Shown: positions 1-11,560 of the stretch, piece by piece | Numbering within the stretch: the stretch's first letter is position 1 | Layout: the number at the start of each line of letters is the position of its first letter | DNA from: Maniola hyperantus | Lineage: Eukaryota; Arthropoda; Insecta; Lepidoptera; Nymphalidae | Direction of reading: 5' to 3' | Assembly: GCF_902806685.2 (NCBI RefSeq) | Contig: NC_048546.1 | Span: forward strand, 9,566,534-9,630,533 | Length of the DNA stretch: 64,000 nt | The notes under the pieces: generated by a model | What the model saw: the letters and a program-made list of their open reading frames with translations, nothing else | Database searches by the model: none | What the model was told of the DNA's origin: nothing | Program-made: the position numbers and the translations under genes

Positions 1-104
1 TATGACGTAAAGAGCAAGAATACCACCAAAGAATTTCATTGTCTCATTTCTATATTGGCGTTTCATATTATACAATATACATTTTAATATTACCTATAAA
101 CTTT

Positions 105-190
105 TTAATGCGAAAGTGTGTATGTCTAGTCTATGTCTATCTATCTGCTAGGTTGTGTGTATGTCTGTCTGCTAGCTTTTCCGGCTCCGA
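105..190 (+). mobile_element. Helitron-like repeat B, 5' fragment
   Basis: The words 'atgcgaaagtgtgt', repeated 'tgtctgtc' and 'ctgctagctttt' match the 5' end of repeat B, which recurs at 20757, 23870 and 61656. The rest of the copy is missing or decayed. Confidence 0.45.
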
Positions 191-293
191 CTGCCTCCGG
201 GATACGGGATTATATTATTTTGCAAGACACCCATTGTCATTGAATGAGCATATTATTCTTTTGTGCAGCTGAATTAGTTGTTTTAAGTATAGC

Positions 294-444
294 ATGCCTG
301 AGAGTTGATATTATAATGCTGTCAAAGGTGTGTGAAGTCTGCCAATCGGCACTTGGCCAGTGTGTTAGACTATGGCCAAAACCTTTCACACTATGAGAGG
401 AGAACCGTGCTCTGTAGTGAGTCGGCGATGGGTTGATTATGATA
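294..444 (+). mobile_element. SINE-A, 5'-truncated
   Basis: This is the body and 3' end of the commonest SINE in the window (caaaggtgtgtgaagtctgcc, cacttggccag, ctatggccaaaacc, gtgagtcggcgatgggttga). The tRNA-like head is missing, as expected from incomplete reverse transcription. It is close in sequence to 2495-2898 and 5425-5749. Confidence 0.75.
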
Positions 445-477
445 AAGTAGCATTAAAATTTAAATAAATATTTTGCA

Positions 478-718
478 ACTAGCTGATGCCCCTTCGTTCG
501 CATGGAAGTAGGTTTTCAAAATCCCGGGGGAACTCTTTGTATTTCCGGGATAAAAAATAGCCTATGTCACTCTCCAGGTCTTCAACAGCTGTACCTACCC
601 ATGCTAAAAATTACGTCGATCCGTTGCACCATTGCGACGTGATTGAAGGACAATCCAACAAACCAACAAACCAATAAACCAACAAACAAACACACATCTC
701 GCATTTATAATAAGGGTA
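478..718 (-). mobile_element. Helitron-like repeat B
   Basis: It begins (element 3' end) at 'actagctgatgcccc' and continues with 'cccgggggaactctttg', 'ccgggataaaaaatagcc' and 'ttgcgacgtgattgaagg', then an 'aaccaacaaacc' run before 'gcatttataata'. The CTAG terminus resembles the 3' end of Lep1-type Helitrons. No protein is encoded. Other copies are at 23464 and 47690. Confidence 0.65.
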
Positions 719-720
719 GG

Positions 721-1228
721 TACTTACTAATAATCATTTTTTCACACGATTGTCGCAAGAATTCCTTCATTCTTTTTCTCTTTTTTGCATGAAAGTACGA
801 AATAATTGGCTTTTGCCTCCGGCTGCAGTTATGTGGTTCCTTTTATTTGAAGCATTCCGAAAGACAAATTCAACAATTTCGCACTCGCACCTTTATTGAG
901 GCATCTTTTGAACAGGGGTTCAATAATCGCTTGTAATATTTAAATCACCACCTGTTATGACACATCGTTCTTCTTATTATACCACTTGAATAAAAAGAAC
1001 ATCGCACCTCGTAAAGTTAAGGTCAGCTCACACTGAAGGAGCATCGCGATGAGATCCAACGAGAATTTACATAAGCATTACTTCACTAAGATAGTGCTTA
1101 GGCTATGTAGAGCTAGGCGGTGTTTGACATTGACCACCTCTTAGTTTCACTTTCATCTAGTCTCGCTGAAAAATTTAAAGGCGTGAAGTAAAACTGTTAT
1201 CACTGTCATTTACAGGATAGTTGACACA
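721..1228. other. No recognisable feature
   Basis: AT-rich sequence. I see no supported gene, RNA or repeat boundary. Confidence 0.5.
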
Positions 1229-1492
1229 AAGCCGTGATAGTCTAACTAGTGGTTAAAATGTCCACCGAGAGGATGGTTCGGGAGTTCAGCGGTTCGATCC
1301 CGGGCAAGCACCTCTAACTTTTCAAAGTTATGTCACTCACTATCGTGAGGCAACTTATATGCCTGAGAGTTCTCTATAATGTTCACAAAGGTGTATGAAG
1401 TTTGCTAATCCACACTTGGCCAGCGTGGCCACGTGGCCAGATCCTTGTTATTATGAAAGGAGAGCCGTGCTCATTAGTGATGATGATGATTT
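1229..1492 (+). mobile_element. SINE-A, full length but decayed
   Basis: A degenerate tRNA-like head contains 'ctagtggttaaaatgtcc' (A-box region) and 'cggttcgatcccgggc' (B box). The body follows (cctctaacttttcaaagttatg, cacttggccagcg) and then a (gatgat) tail. The open frames across it are chance frames. Confidence 0.7.
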
Positions 1493-2494
1493 ACTTGATA
1501 CCATTTTGCCGTTGTGTGTAGGGGCGCCACTTACAGCTCTACTAGGTATTCTAAAGTCACATGACTGTAATAAATGGATCCATACAAGCTGTATGATATG
1601 TACATTGTACATACGACTGTATGATCGTATGGCATATCCACTCAATAATATTATCGAATGACCTATTACCATTTAAAATTTATTATATTCTCATCACTTC
1701 TCGCTAACAGTGTGGATGTGCCTTTTATAGTATTGCCATCTAACCAGCTGACTGCGAAATATCATTCGCAAAGCGGTTGCAAAGAAGTATGCCCGTGATT
1801 ATTCCACAGGGAAAATAACTGAGGATTATTCACACTTGTTTTCTCTATTGAAATTATTCTTACAATCAAACGTGTTATTTGAATTCCAAATTTAAATTAT
1901 AAGTGGTAAAGTTTAAAATCAATTGTAGAGATTATCTCTTATGATGAATAGCGTATGAGAGAAGGCATGGTGCATTTATAAAAAGAAAAGAAAGGTCTAT
2001 CGTTAGCATGATGGTATAGCGTTCCGTTTATAAATATTTATTGCCTAATTATTGAGGGTTAACACCTAAGAAGTTTTTGGCCACAGGCGCCATAGAAATT
2101 GAACCATATTTTAAATTCGAAAAGGAAATCATTTAGAAAGATAATACATTTATTATTACAAGGGATAGAAAGACTAATAAATACTTATTCTTTTTGATAG
2201 CTTTTATGGCACATCCGAGATTGTTTTAAGAACAGGTATGCCGTATGGTCCAAAAAATATCACAATTAATTTTTATTATGCTTTCCGTAGTTGTGTGATT
2301 CTGTGCCTATGCAGGCTACTATAGTAATATTAGAGACTAATACTGCCACAGGGTTCCGTGTATAGGCGATGCAACTTGCAAGAAACAATGCTGGGCAATA
2401 ATTGTAACTGCCGTACGACGCGCGACGCTGTCCTGTCCTGGACATAAAATCATAGGGCCGAAAAACTTTTTTTGTTTACTCCACCTAATTGAAA
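1493..2494. other. No recognisable feature
   Basis: About 1 kb of AT-rich DNA with no credible coding frame or repeat recognised from this window. Confidence 0.5.
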
Positions 2495-2898
2495 AGCTGT
2501 GGTAGCTTAGTGGTTAGGACGTCCGCCTTCCAATCGGAGGTCGGGGGTTCGATCCCGGGCACGGACCTCTAACTTTTCGGAGTTATGTGCGTTTTTAAGT
2601 AATTAAAATATCACTTGCTTTAACGGTGAACAAAAACATCGTGAGGAAACCTGAGAGTTCTCCATAATTCACGGCATTCCGAACCAGTGGTAAATTAAAA
2701 CTACCTGACTATTCATAAATACTTGTAAAAAGTTTACACGAATAAAAAAACATTCTATTCTATTCTAATGTTCCCAAAGGTGTGTGATGTCTGCCACTTG
2801 GCCAGCTTGGTAGACTATGGCCAAAACCCTTCTCACTCTGAGAGGAGACCTGTGCTCTGTAGTGAGCCGGTGATGGGTTGATCATAATGATGATGATC
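2495..2898 (+). mobile_element. SINE-A with tRNA head and (ATGATG) tail
   Basis: This is the best plus-strand copy. The head has 'ggtagcttagtggttagg' (A-box-like) and 'gggggttcgatcccggg' (B box), which would serve as an internal RNA polymerase III promoter. The body ends 'gtgagccggtgatgggttga' followed by 'tgatgatgat'. It is split by a foreign insertion at 2669-2766, with SINE sequence continuing on both sides. Confidence 0.85.
2669..2766 (+). mobile_element. LINE 3'-end fragment inserted in SINE-A
   Basis: The insert runs from 'tcacggcattccgaacc' through 'ggtaaattaaaactacc' to a (attct)n tail. It separates 'ctccataat' from 'aatgttcccaaagg', which are continuous in other SINE-A copies. The same tail occurs at 45305-45382, and the related 3' UTR lies inverted at 12672. 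A severely 5'-truncated non-LTR insertion fits. Confidence 0.7.
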
Positions 2899-3168
2899 GA
2901 AAAGGTAGGTACTTAGGTAGACTAAAATCTTAAGGGTTCTTGGTCACTTTTTGGGAGAAAAAAATCACAAAATTATGAGCGTCAAAGTTTTTAGTAACTA
3001 GCATGACTATGGAACACTGTCTCACGTCACGGTAATGTTATCTATATTACCGTGCCGTACCGTTCTGATACGCACTTTAGTTTTTCAAACAATTGTTTTT
3101 AAACAAGTTAAAATTGGCTGCAAATTGGTATCTTTTGAAAAAAATGAGTACCTACACAAAACTTCAAA

Positions 3169-3303
3169 TCTAATTATATAAAAGGAAAAGGTGACGTAGG
3201 CATCCGCTAAGAAAGGATTTTTGAAAATTCAACCCCTAAGGGGGTAAAATAGGGGTTTAAAATTTGTGTAGTCCACGCGGACGAGGTCGCGAGCATAAGC
3301 TAG
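3169..3303 (+). mobile_element. Lep1-like Helitron, internally deleted
   Basis: It starts TCTA(att)atataaaaggaaaagg and ends 'cgcgagcataagCTAG'. It keeps 'ggcatccgctaagaaagg' and 'caacccctaagggggt' but lacks the (GACT)n and 'atctatcaacgcac' block of longer copies. TC...CTAG ends, no inverted repeats and no target duplication are the Helitron hallmarks. Confidence 0.75.
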
Positions 3304-3748
3304 TAAATTACAAAAAGCCATTTCCCCTTCTTTGATATTCAAGGTGCGATGTTAGTAAAGTTGTCCGCCTATCATTCCATCAGACTAGCAACTTGTACGT
3401 GTTGTTTGCAAATTTATATTGTAATGGCCCGTTAAAGAACTTGTTTAACACCGCTGTTAACATTATCGTGCTCTTGATATATTACTTAACTTTTGTTATC
3501 TTATAACACCTCGTTAGCGCGATGGAGTCATGATTTTATTTGAACATTAATTAAGAAAAGAATGAAAGTGATATTTACTTATCTTTTTAAGCTGACTACA
3601 AAGTTGGAGGACTACTTTTTAAGCGGTTGTCAATATCAGTAAATTTATAAATCAAAAATGTAAAGTCCAATTTATACAGAAAGCAAATTCACAATTAGCT
3701 TATTTGGGTATATCATGTGGGACCTACATCAAAAAGAATTTTTTTTGC
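3304..3748. other. No recognisable feature
   Basis: AT-rich and non-coding by eye. Confidence 0.45.
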
Positions 3749-3847
3749 ATAGTACGCGACAGGTTGAAGTAGCAACCAGGAAGGCAACGCCCCGCACACC
3801 CGTACAGCCCCCGCGCTAACCCGGTGCGGGCGAGTGCGGGTGACGTG
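3749..3847 (+). mobile_element. GC-rich foldback MITE, partial copy 1
   Basis: The left terminal repeat (agtacgcgacaggttga) and GC-rich core (aacgccccgcacacccg, taacccggtgcgggcg) match full copies at 25012 and 61848. The right terminal repeat is missing after 'gggtgacg'. It stands out as GC-rich in an AT-rich background. Confidence 0.7.
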
Positions 3848-5424
3848 GAAAAGAAGTAAGGATTATTTTCCATCCTGTATAATTCATAGTAGGTATCTTT
3901 GCTGGTTCGTAAGTCGTAACACCTATTATTACTAGTTTCCGGTTCTCTACAAAAATCCATTTCCTATTTGAATTCCTAATCCAAGATATGCATCTTGTCT
4001 TAAACAAACAAAAAAAATCGTAATAATACAAAACATACCAATTTAATACGTATTCGGTCGACAACGGTCGATGATCTTGCTAAATTATGGAAATGTGACA
4101 TTTATCACAAAAGAACAGCAGTTTACACTCAAACTAGTGTCCGAGACTTAGTCCGGTCGGGCTCAAATTCCGAATTACCTTATTAAATAAGGCCCTTATC
4201 AAAAATAGTGTGATGTTATAATGTTGTAGACTCGAAATCTTTGTGCGGACAAGTCAACAATAATTCATTTCATGCACAGACCACCACCTATAGACGCCTA
4301 ATAGCCAGATACCCCCGATCGCGAAGCTTAGGCAGTTGCTTAGCATAAAAGTCGGCCCACGCCTGTTCGGTACCCTCATTTCGCACATTTTTTTGATTAC
4401 GTGACTTTTAGTCCACCAATGAAAACAAAGCAGTCTCCCCTGTCCCCCACCAACATTTTACGATTTTGTTTTCGTGCAAGACCTTTTATATGCATACTCT
4501 CGAGGTTGAATTCTTTGTGATTTCATGTAAGGATGATTTAATAATATGCCATGATAATATTTTGTTAGAGATTCTATACACATTGCTCTAAGTAAAAGCA
4601 AAAGTTACTTAGTATCCAACTATGTACATAATATATTATAATATTAGATAAAGACTAGAATATTTTATCAAATACCTACCTAAAACAAGGGATTTTTGGT
4701 GTGCTTAATTTTAAGTCCATTCGATGGTATATATTCAATGGTACTTGAATTCGTGTGTTTGGACTATAATACAATGCTACACATTCTGCCTATCACATTC
4801 TTATAAAGAAAGTTCTCAAGAAGGATATTAATCATAATATACCACTTAATCATGATTAATCATGACCACTATGTGTCAAATTTCAAACATTTATTTCACA
4901 ACTGCCAGCTGTAACAACTTTAAAATGAGTATGTTTTTGTATGTAAAAGCATTACATAATAATATCGTCTCTCTTTTAGTTTAAGAGGAAGGTCCTTAAT
5001 ATTTTAGTCCCATATCTCACAAAGATAACAACACTTTATAGTCGGTCGATTATCCGTTATTTATACGAATCGGTCTGGTCTGTTTATAACTCCATATTAT
5101 TGTGTATTTAAATTTATTCAATCCTCTATTTCAATTAATAGCTAGTTAAAGCGATCTAATTTGAAATAATAATTGGTCAAATAACTTCTATAGAGAATTT
5201 ACTTTTTATTAAGTTAATAGATTCATTATTTTAATGGGTTTTTATAATATGTAGGATTCGATCTTATTTTTTTATACTCATATCATATTGTGTATAACAA
5301 TACCTAAGTGTATATTTTTATAGTGTTTAGATAACTTACTTAGGTACTACTTGTTAGTAATTTTGGTTGGTTTGGTACCTACTTGTTAAAAAGTTGGGAG
5401 TATGTATTTTAACTTGAAGCTTGA
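3848..5424. other. No recognisable feature
   Basis: About 1.6 kb of AT-rich sequence. I see no coding exon with splice signals and no repeat shared with the rest of the window. Confidence 0.45.
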
Positions 5425-5749
5425 AGCTGTGATAGCCTAGTGTTTAGGACGTCGGCCTCCTAATCGGAGATCGGGGGTTCGATCCCGGGTCCGCACCTCT
5501 ATCTTTTCGGAGCTATATGCGTTTTAAGTAATTGAATACCACTTACTTTAACGGTGAATGAGACATCGTGAGGAAACCTGTATGCCTGAGAGTTCTCCAT
5601 AATGTTCCCAAAGGTGTGTAAAGTCTACTAATCCGCACTTGGCCCGCGTGTAGTACCTATACTATGGCCAAAAACTCTCGCTCTGAGAGGAGATCCGTGC
5701 TCTGTAGTGAGCCAGCAATGTGTTGATCATGATGATGATCATGATGATA
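5425..5749 (+). mobile_element. SINE-A, full length
   Basis: Head 'gatagcctagtgtttagg' and B box 'gggggttcgatcccgggt', followed by the complete body and a 'tgatgatgatcatgatga' tail. It is collinear with 2495-2898 without that copy's insertion, so it serves as the local reference for SINE-A. Confidence 0.85.
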
Positions 5750-6111
5750 TTAACTTGAGATACAAACTCCCAACTTTTGCCAACGATATTTGTCATTTTT
5801 GTTCTTCACCTCTTTATTTTAAAATGCCTCTTGGTCGAAGCTCAAAACTATATTATTATTATAAGAACAAAAGAAAACTAACTATTTTGATGACAGTAGT
5901 CGGTTACTCGTAGTCATCAAAAACGCATTTATCATTTTGAGTGACAAGTGGTAAAATTAAAAACAAAAATGTATCTACTTTATGTTGTAACATAATATTG
6001 AGTGTAGAATTTCTAAAGAATTTCGTCATAGGATTGTATTTTTCGACTTATTTGTTTAATTTACTTTCCTATCTTCTTATAATAATTTTAATTCTACTCG
6101 ATGTAGTGCAA

Positions 6112-6400
6112 TGGCACCGATTCCTTTGTCGTTCTCTAAACTAAATTGAGAGTATCTGCATCCTTTTCTTTTTAACAATGCTAAAAAGGGACAGAACATG
6201 AACTTTACATTTAAAGCCTAAATTTTAGTGCACGCTACAAATTTAAACAGTAGGCTCGCGACTGTGCGCTAAACTCACGGGTTTTACCATCTAAAAAATT
6301 AATTTAAAACTGTTAAACTGCGACTGTCCTTTTCATATTACATTAGTACGAAGAGGATGCGAATACTCTAAAATTAGGTTGTGCTCAGAATCAGTACCAA
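6112..6400 (+). repeat. Repeat E (MITE-like), copy 1
   Basis: About 290 bp similar to 44885-45175. Shared words include 'ctctaaactaaat', 'gctaaaaa.gga.agaacatgaa', 'tttacattta', 'ataggctcgcgactg' and 'gctcagaatcagtacca'. It is non-coding and the element type is not proven. Confidence 0.65.
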
Positions 6401-6407
6401 CCATTGG

Positions 6408-6563
6408 GGCCAATTCTCTTGTACACAATCTCTAAACTAAACTAAATTAACAGGTCTAAATCTTGTGCTATCCTTTTCCGCAAGCAACATTATGAAAGGG
6501 ATAGCAATAGATTTAGACGTTCCATTTTAGTTTAGTTTAGAGATTGTGTACAATGGAATTAGC
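6408..6563. mobile_element. Foldback element related to repeat E
   Basis: Perfect 28-bp inverted arms lie at 6419-6446 and 6525-6552 (core tctaaactaaactaaa). Weaker pairing continues outward (ggccaattctc / gaattagcc) and inward (tctaaatcttgtgctatcc / ggatagcaatagatttaga). The whole unit could fold into a single ~150-nt hairpin, as a MITE or hairpin-RNA precursor. Confidence 0.7.
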
Positions 6564-7194
6564 CACATTATCTACCTAAAAAAATTGTAGTCGTCATTTT
6601 TTATTCACGTCTATACGTATATACTACTAAGTATATAGAATAGGTAGATGTAGTTTCGAATAATAATAGTGGTTGAAAATTGCAAACATTGGAAATATAA
6701 AAACAATAGATGACCTAACATAAAACCCACAGCTATTTAATATAATCAAAAGCTAATAAAACTCGAGAGGTTTATACTTATCCAGGCATTAAAACCGTAA
6801 AATGCTTTTAAATAGTCAATAAAATTTATGACTTATATTTTTGTTATAACCACACATCAGTCAGTATACATCAGTGTAATAAAATTTTAAAACTATGATT
6901 TTTAAGTTTAATCACTTTAATGACATATCAGAACTCAACATAAAAAGTTTAGCGGTTTATTTTGACTTGCAACACACTTATTAAGTCGAGAATATTAAAT
7001 AAATAATTGCCGTATTTCTTAATAGAAAAGAAACAAGCGGCTGAGTTTTCAGTTGCCCACAAAACTATTTATGATTTGTAAAAAGCAACTGCTGAATTTC
7101 ATGGTGGCCTTTTTCAGTAGAATCTGCTTTCCGAACCAGAGATACAGTCACAGACGTAGTATGACTTATGATACAATAGTTATCTTATATGAAA
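6564..7194. other. No recognisable feature
   Basis: AT-rich and non-coding by eye. Confidence 0.45.
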
Positions 7195-7422
7195 CTAGCT
7201 TAAGCTCGCGACTTCGTCCGCTTGGACTACACAAATTTCAAACCCCTATTTCACCCTCTTAGGAGATGAATTTTCAAAAATCATTTCTTAGCGAATGCCA
7301 ACGTCACAATAGCTATCTGCATGCCAAACTTCAGCCCGATTCGTCCAGTAGTTTGAGCTGTGCGTTGATAGATTAGTCAGTCAGTCAGCCAGTCACCCAC
7401 CTTTTCCTTTTATATATTTAGA
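7195..7422 (-). mobile_element. Lep1-like Helitron, full length
   Basis: On the minus strand it runs from TCTAAATATATAAAAGGAAAAGG through a (GACT)n run, 'caacgcacagctcaaac' and 'gccaaacttcagccc' (read on +) to 'aagCTAG'. The GC-rich stem near the 3' end (gcgacttcgtccgc) precedes CTAG. It encodes no protein, so it depends on an autonomous Helitron elsewhere. Confidence 0.8.
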
Positions 7423-8061
7423 AGATAAATAAATTTTGATTTTATTTTGAAAACTACCTAATTTTTCTTGAAACTAAAAATACCACTAATATCCATTTTA
7501 AAATATAAATAGGACGGAAAATAGATAAATTCTATCCTTATTAACTTAGGGTTTCTTAAGTTATAAACTGAAACACTACACAAATAAACTATAGAGTATT
7601 ATAAAGTAGGTAAACTTTGATAGTCCGATCTTCTTGCTTCCCAAAGTAAATACAACAACACTAAGTTTGGATGGTTATATTTTATTTAAAACTCTATTAA
7701 AGTTTAAATTATGTCAAACCACTTAGTAACTTACTTATAACTTACTTAAAGTTATTGCGGCTAAAGTTGTTAACAAAATAAGTACAGCTTAATATATTAT
7801 CCGTTAGAGTCGTATGAAGTCAAATTGTGTCCAATAAAAATTGACGCTAATACGATTGTTGAGTTATTTAAAATAATTTCCTCTCTAGCAACACAATAGT
7901 GTTTTACGAGCGCGCATCTACCTAACGATGCATAAAAATATTTCTCGTGTCCCCTTCATGCCCATCGATTAATCAGGACACCATAATATTCTTCCCGCTT
8001 TTTATTAGAGTTACGTATGTGCGATGACTAAAAGCAAATATCCTTTACTAAATGACACCCG
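7423..8061. other. No recognisable feature
   Basis: AT-rich and non-coding by eye. Confidence 0.45.
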
Positions 8062-8440
8062 CGCCACGGTCCTCGTGGATTTGGGATTTTCATAGGAACT
8101 CTTTAATTTAATTTAAATTAATTTTCCGGGATTAAAAGTAGTCACACACAGCTCAAACTATTGGGCAGATCTGGCTAAAATTTGGCACGCAGATAGCTAT
8201 TATGGTGTAGGCATCCGCTAAGAAAGGATTTTTGAAAATTCAACCCCTAAGGGGGTTGAATTTGTGTAGTCCATGTGGACGAAGTCGCGAGCATAAGCTA
8301 GTACCTATAGGTAATATAAGTCCATCTAGGATGCAAGCTATCTCTTTTCCAAATTTCGTCAAAATCGGTGAACCACAGATGGACCGTGAAAAGTAACAGA
8401 CAGACATACTTTCGTATTATTATAATAATATTAGGTACCT
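8062..8440 (-). mobile_element. Helitron-like repeat B, interrupted
   Basis: Repeat B sequence (cgtggatttgggatttt, tccgggattaaaagtagt) stops at about 8140 and resumes at about 8306 (ggatgcaagctatctc, gaccgtgaaaag, cagacagacatactttc). The two parts are contiguous in other B copies. The gap is filled by a Lep1 fragment. Confidence 0.65.
8143..8305 (+). mobile_element. Lep1-like Helitron, 5'-truncated, nested in repeat B
   Basis: It keeps 'acagctcaaacta', 'gcagatagctattatgg' and 'gcatccgctaagaaagg' and ends 'gcgagcataagCTAG'. The 5' end is missing. Confidence 0.75.
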
Positions 8441-10949
8441 ACCCTTGTAGACCTTCTGCTTCAAGTTTTAATGGAAGTTTCTGAAAAACTGAAAGGTTAC
8501 ACGGTTTTTTTTATATAACTTCAGTCTTCGAGAGATTATTTTTATAATACTATCCAAATTAATCTTTCTTATATTATAGCATTATTTAAACCTTGAAAAG
8601 CTTAACAATTTTGTGCGGAATCCTCATCTTTATGTAGCCTTTGTAACTTGCAGTATTTTTTAATTTTAAAAGCGTTGGTAAATGTGATGCCGTGAATGTA
8701 TACTGACCGTGCCGTCCATTAGTGCTTATTAAGAGTTTAGTCAATATTGATGCGGGCTTGCACATAACATGACAATTAAATTTTGCTTCTACCTTTGTGA
8801 TCGGGTTGACACTTCGCTAGTATAAAGCTGGTTCCTCACGTAGATACAATATGTTCGACGAGCAAACTTTATACTATAGTGTAGGATTGCATACTCGATG
8901 TTGGGTCCAACATATTCGAATTACATAAATCGTAGGTTGAGATGACACCGTATTTGACAACTAGTCAAATTAGTAACTTTTTATCAAACGTCAAAACGCG
9001 CACTTAGTATGCGATATTCTATGAAATACTAGTATATGCGACGTCACATCATAATGACGTACTTTTTAGTTTAATCGATAATTTTAAATGGTTATTACAC
9101 TTTAAACTAACAAAAGACGTGGATTTGACGTATTTTGCAAGACCCTTTATTTAACAATCACTGACAAATATTTTATTTTTGGTGTAGTTAAAAACCCAAT
9201 TATTATATAGAAAATACTTTAAGTCGAACTACGCTACTAGGTATCTTAAAGCCTATTGACACCAAAAACCTCAGAAAAATGAGCATATGCACTTTTGAGA
9301 TCAAGCAATAGAGTCTCGACGCAGATACTCGTGCTAAGGTGACAACGAACAAGCGTACGAAAATGCGAAAAAGCAACCTTCCATTTTTTAACCGCGCGCT
9401 CGAATTACCTTCACAAAATTTTGAAACAGTCAAGCATGTACGCTAATGGAGACCTAGCATAATCAATTTGATAATTAAAGTAATTTCATTGAGAGCATTG
9501 ACGATATTGATAAACATTCTCAATTTGGTCCTGCAGAAAATCAAATCGATATAATATATATTTTTTCAAGTGATGTCCAAAAATATCTAGTGCTTTAAGA
9601 TAAATATGCATAATATAAATAACCATAGATAATAATAAATATTTGAAATAATATACACACTTAATATATTTTTCCGTTATAATACTACAATATTTATTCC
9701 CGAGCTACAAACAAAATAATATAATGAACTTTTTGAGTAGGTAAGTACCAAGAGAAATTTCAAGGGAACTTAATTTTTCTCTTTTGCTTTTGTAATATTA
9801 TTCCCCTGGTAGCTATCCGTGAAAATATCTTCAGTATTACAATGTTTACATTTAAGACACTCTTACTATTGTTCGTTTATTGAAGAAATTACTTGATCTT
9901 TATTACAATAGCTAGGTTCCTACCTAAAAAGTTCCTACTTCCAAGTAAAATCTTATCAAAATAATGAGCTAAAAATACCTATTAAATTACTTATTTCTTC
10001 TTCTTTATTGCGTGTCTCGTCTGTCTGTCTAGTTTAATATGAGTAAACAGTTGAGATGTTAAGTCGGACTCCCACACGAAGGGTTTCGTATCATCGTAAA
10101 AGGTATACCTAACATTTTTGTGTAGAGCACACACAATTACAAATGACTTCTCATGAGAAATGGCACGTGAGAAGTCATTTTGCACGAACTATACATGCCC
10201 TAATGCTGCCCCAAATATGCAGTCAACTTTATCATAATACGACAATGAATAGTTGAACTGCGTTTTAGCAAACGAAACTAGTTTTAGGCACTGAAGTAGA
10301 CTTAATTAGTATAAGTACGCTGGAAGAGGTGTGCCATTTTCTTTTCTTAATATTATGTCTACGAAATGACAGTCATTTTTGTGCCGATTTGAAGCGCCTC
10401 ACTGAGCGTCCCAGCAATTAAGACGGACGCTTTGTGTAACCACTACCTACCACCACCACTAAAATTTAGTTCTGAGTACCTACGCTCACACGATGCTCAC
10501 TGTTGCTATCAGCACCAAAATAGCGAAAATCAAGTTGCTTCAAAAACAGGTCACTATAATTACAGGTCCAGCGTACTTGTATTAGTAGATGTCAATGGCT
10601 TTAGGTCTCTATTTTCAGTGAAACAAGTTGACACACTGCATTCGACTGAACTCGGCCGTGGAACAATTTCGGGTCTAAAATGGTCAAAAAGTTCAGACAA
10701 CTCGTTCTTTGTTGCCGCTGAAAATTTGCATTTTAATGAATATCCCGCAATACCCTAGTTTTGTCGCATAAAAGTGCTTTATTTTACAAAAAGAAAACGA
10801 TCGTCTCTATATTTTATGCGGGCATATTTATCGAGATTTAAAATAACAAAACATATTTTACTTACAAGTTTTTCTTTAAAATAACTAGTTTCATGTTGCG
10901 GATGATAAAAAATAATTGTAAAGTAGGAGCCGCTGGATTCATTTGGCGC
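8441..10949. other. No gene recognised; one short hairpin
   Basis: This is 2.5 kb with no credible exon. The open frames at 9203-9433 (minus) and 10432-10758 (plus) show no domain I recognise and no splice or codon context, so I do not call them genes. A 13-bp perfect hairpin (aaatgacttctca and its complement) lies at 10141-10180. Confidence 0.4.
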
Positions 10950-11035
10950 AAGACCGTAGCGTAAGGAATTACCTACAAGAGACCTATGTCCAGTAGTGAA
11001 CGTCTATTGGTTGACGATGATGATGATGATGATTT
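10950..11035 (+). mobile_element. LINE 3' tail with (GAT)n
   Basis: 'agagacctatgtccagtagtg..cgtctattggttga' followed by (cgatgatgat) matches, inverted, the stretch at 12025-12075. It encodes a short conserved-looking end and then an ATG-type microsatellite tail. I infer the 3' end of a 5'-truncated LINE. Confidence 0.5.
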
Positions 11036-11155
11036 TGATCTAGCTTATGTAGTGAAATGTGAAATATTTAATAGTTTACTTAGCGAATTAATATTAAACC
11101 TGGTTGCGGTGTGTGCTCTAGGAATTGGTTTAGAAGCCATGTTGCAAGATCACCT

Positions 11156-11525
11156 CGACTCATCCCCCGCCCATTACTGAGAATGGGTCTCCTCTAAGAA
11201 TGAGAAGGGGTTGAGCCATAGTCTTCTACGCTAGCTAAGTGCGGATTTGCAGACTTCACACACTTCACACCGCACACGCAGTGGCGTGCACAGGGTTCAA
11301 AGCCAGGGTAAGCAGTACCTATTTACATTGAGCATTAAGTAGAAGGTGCCTATTTACATTGAGCATTAAGCTATTTCAACTAGGGTAACTATTTCTTAGG
11401 TAAGCAGTGCTTTTATACCTCTATGAGCTGCACGCCACTGCGCACACGCCTTTGAAAAGATCTCGCAGAACTTTCAGGCATGCAGCTTTCATTTGCGTTT
11501 TCCTTCACTGTTTTTTATACAGCAT
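11156..11525 (-). mobile_element. SINE-A interrupted by a hAT-like MITE
   Basis: Inverted SINE-A words (gggtctcctctaagaatgag, ccatagtcttctac, gtgcggatttgcagacttc) run to 11270 and resume at 11449 with 'cctttgaaaagatctcgc' and 'aggcatgcag'. The interruption is the element at 11279-11440. Confidence 0.75.
11279..11440. mobile_element. hAT-like MITE with 8-bp target duplication
   Basis: Terminal inverted repeats are cagtggcgtgca and tgcacgccactg. The 162-bp element is flanked by exact 8-bp duplications CGCACACG at 11271-11278 and 11441-11448. An 8-bp duplication and CAGTG-type ends are typical of the hAT superfamily. A ~24-bp stretch (ctatttacattgagcattaag) is repeated twice inside. A second copy is at 41410. 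Confidence 0.9.
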
Positions 11526-11560
11526 TTCAGTAAAAGCCTACAGTTTTTTAATTCCGATCT

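Noticed and set aside
8931..9190. MITE or other repeat suggested by familiar-looking words (ttgacaactagtcaaattag)
   Set aside because: Only one copy is in the window and no terminal repeats are visible, so I cannot support boundaries.
10432..10758. 108-codon plus-strand frame as a host gene
   Set aside because: No recognisable domain, no splice signals or start context, and the similar words at 11880-12010 suggest a repeat.
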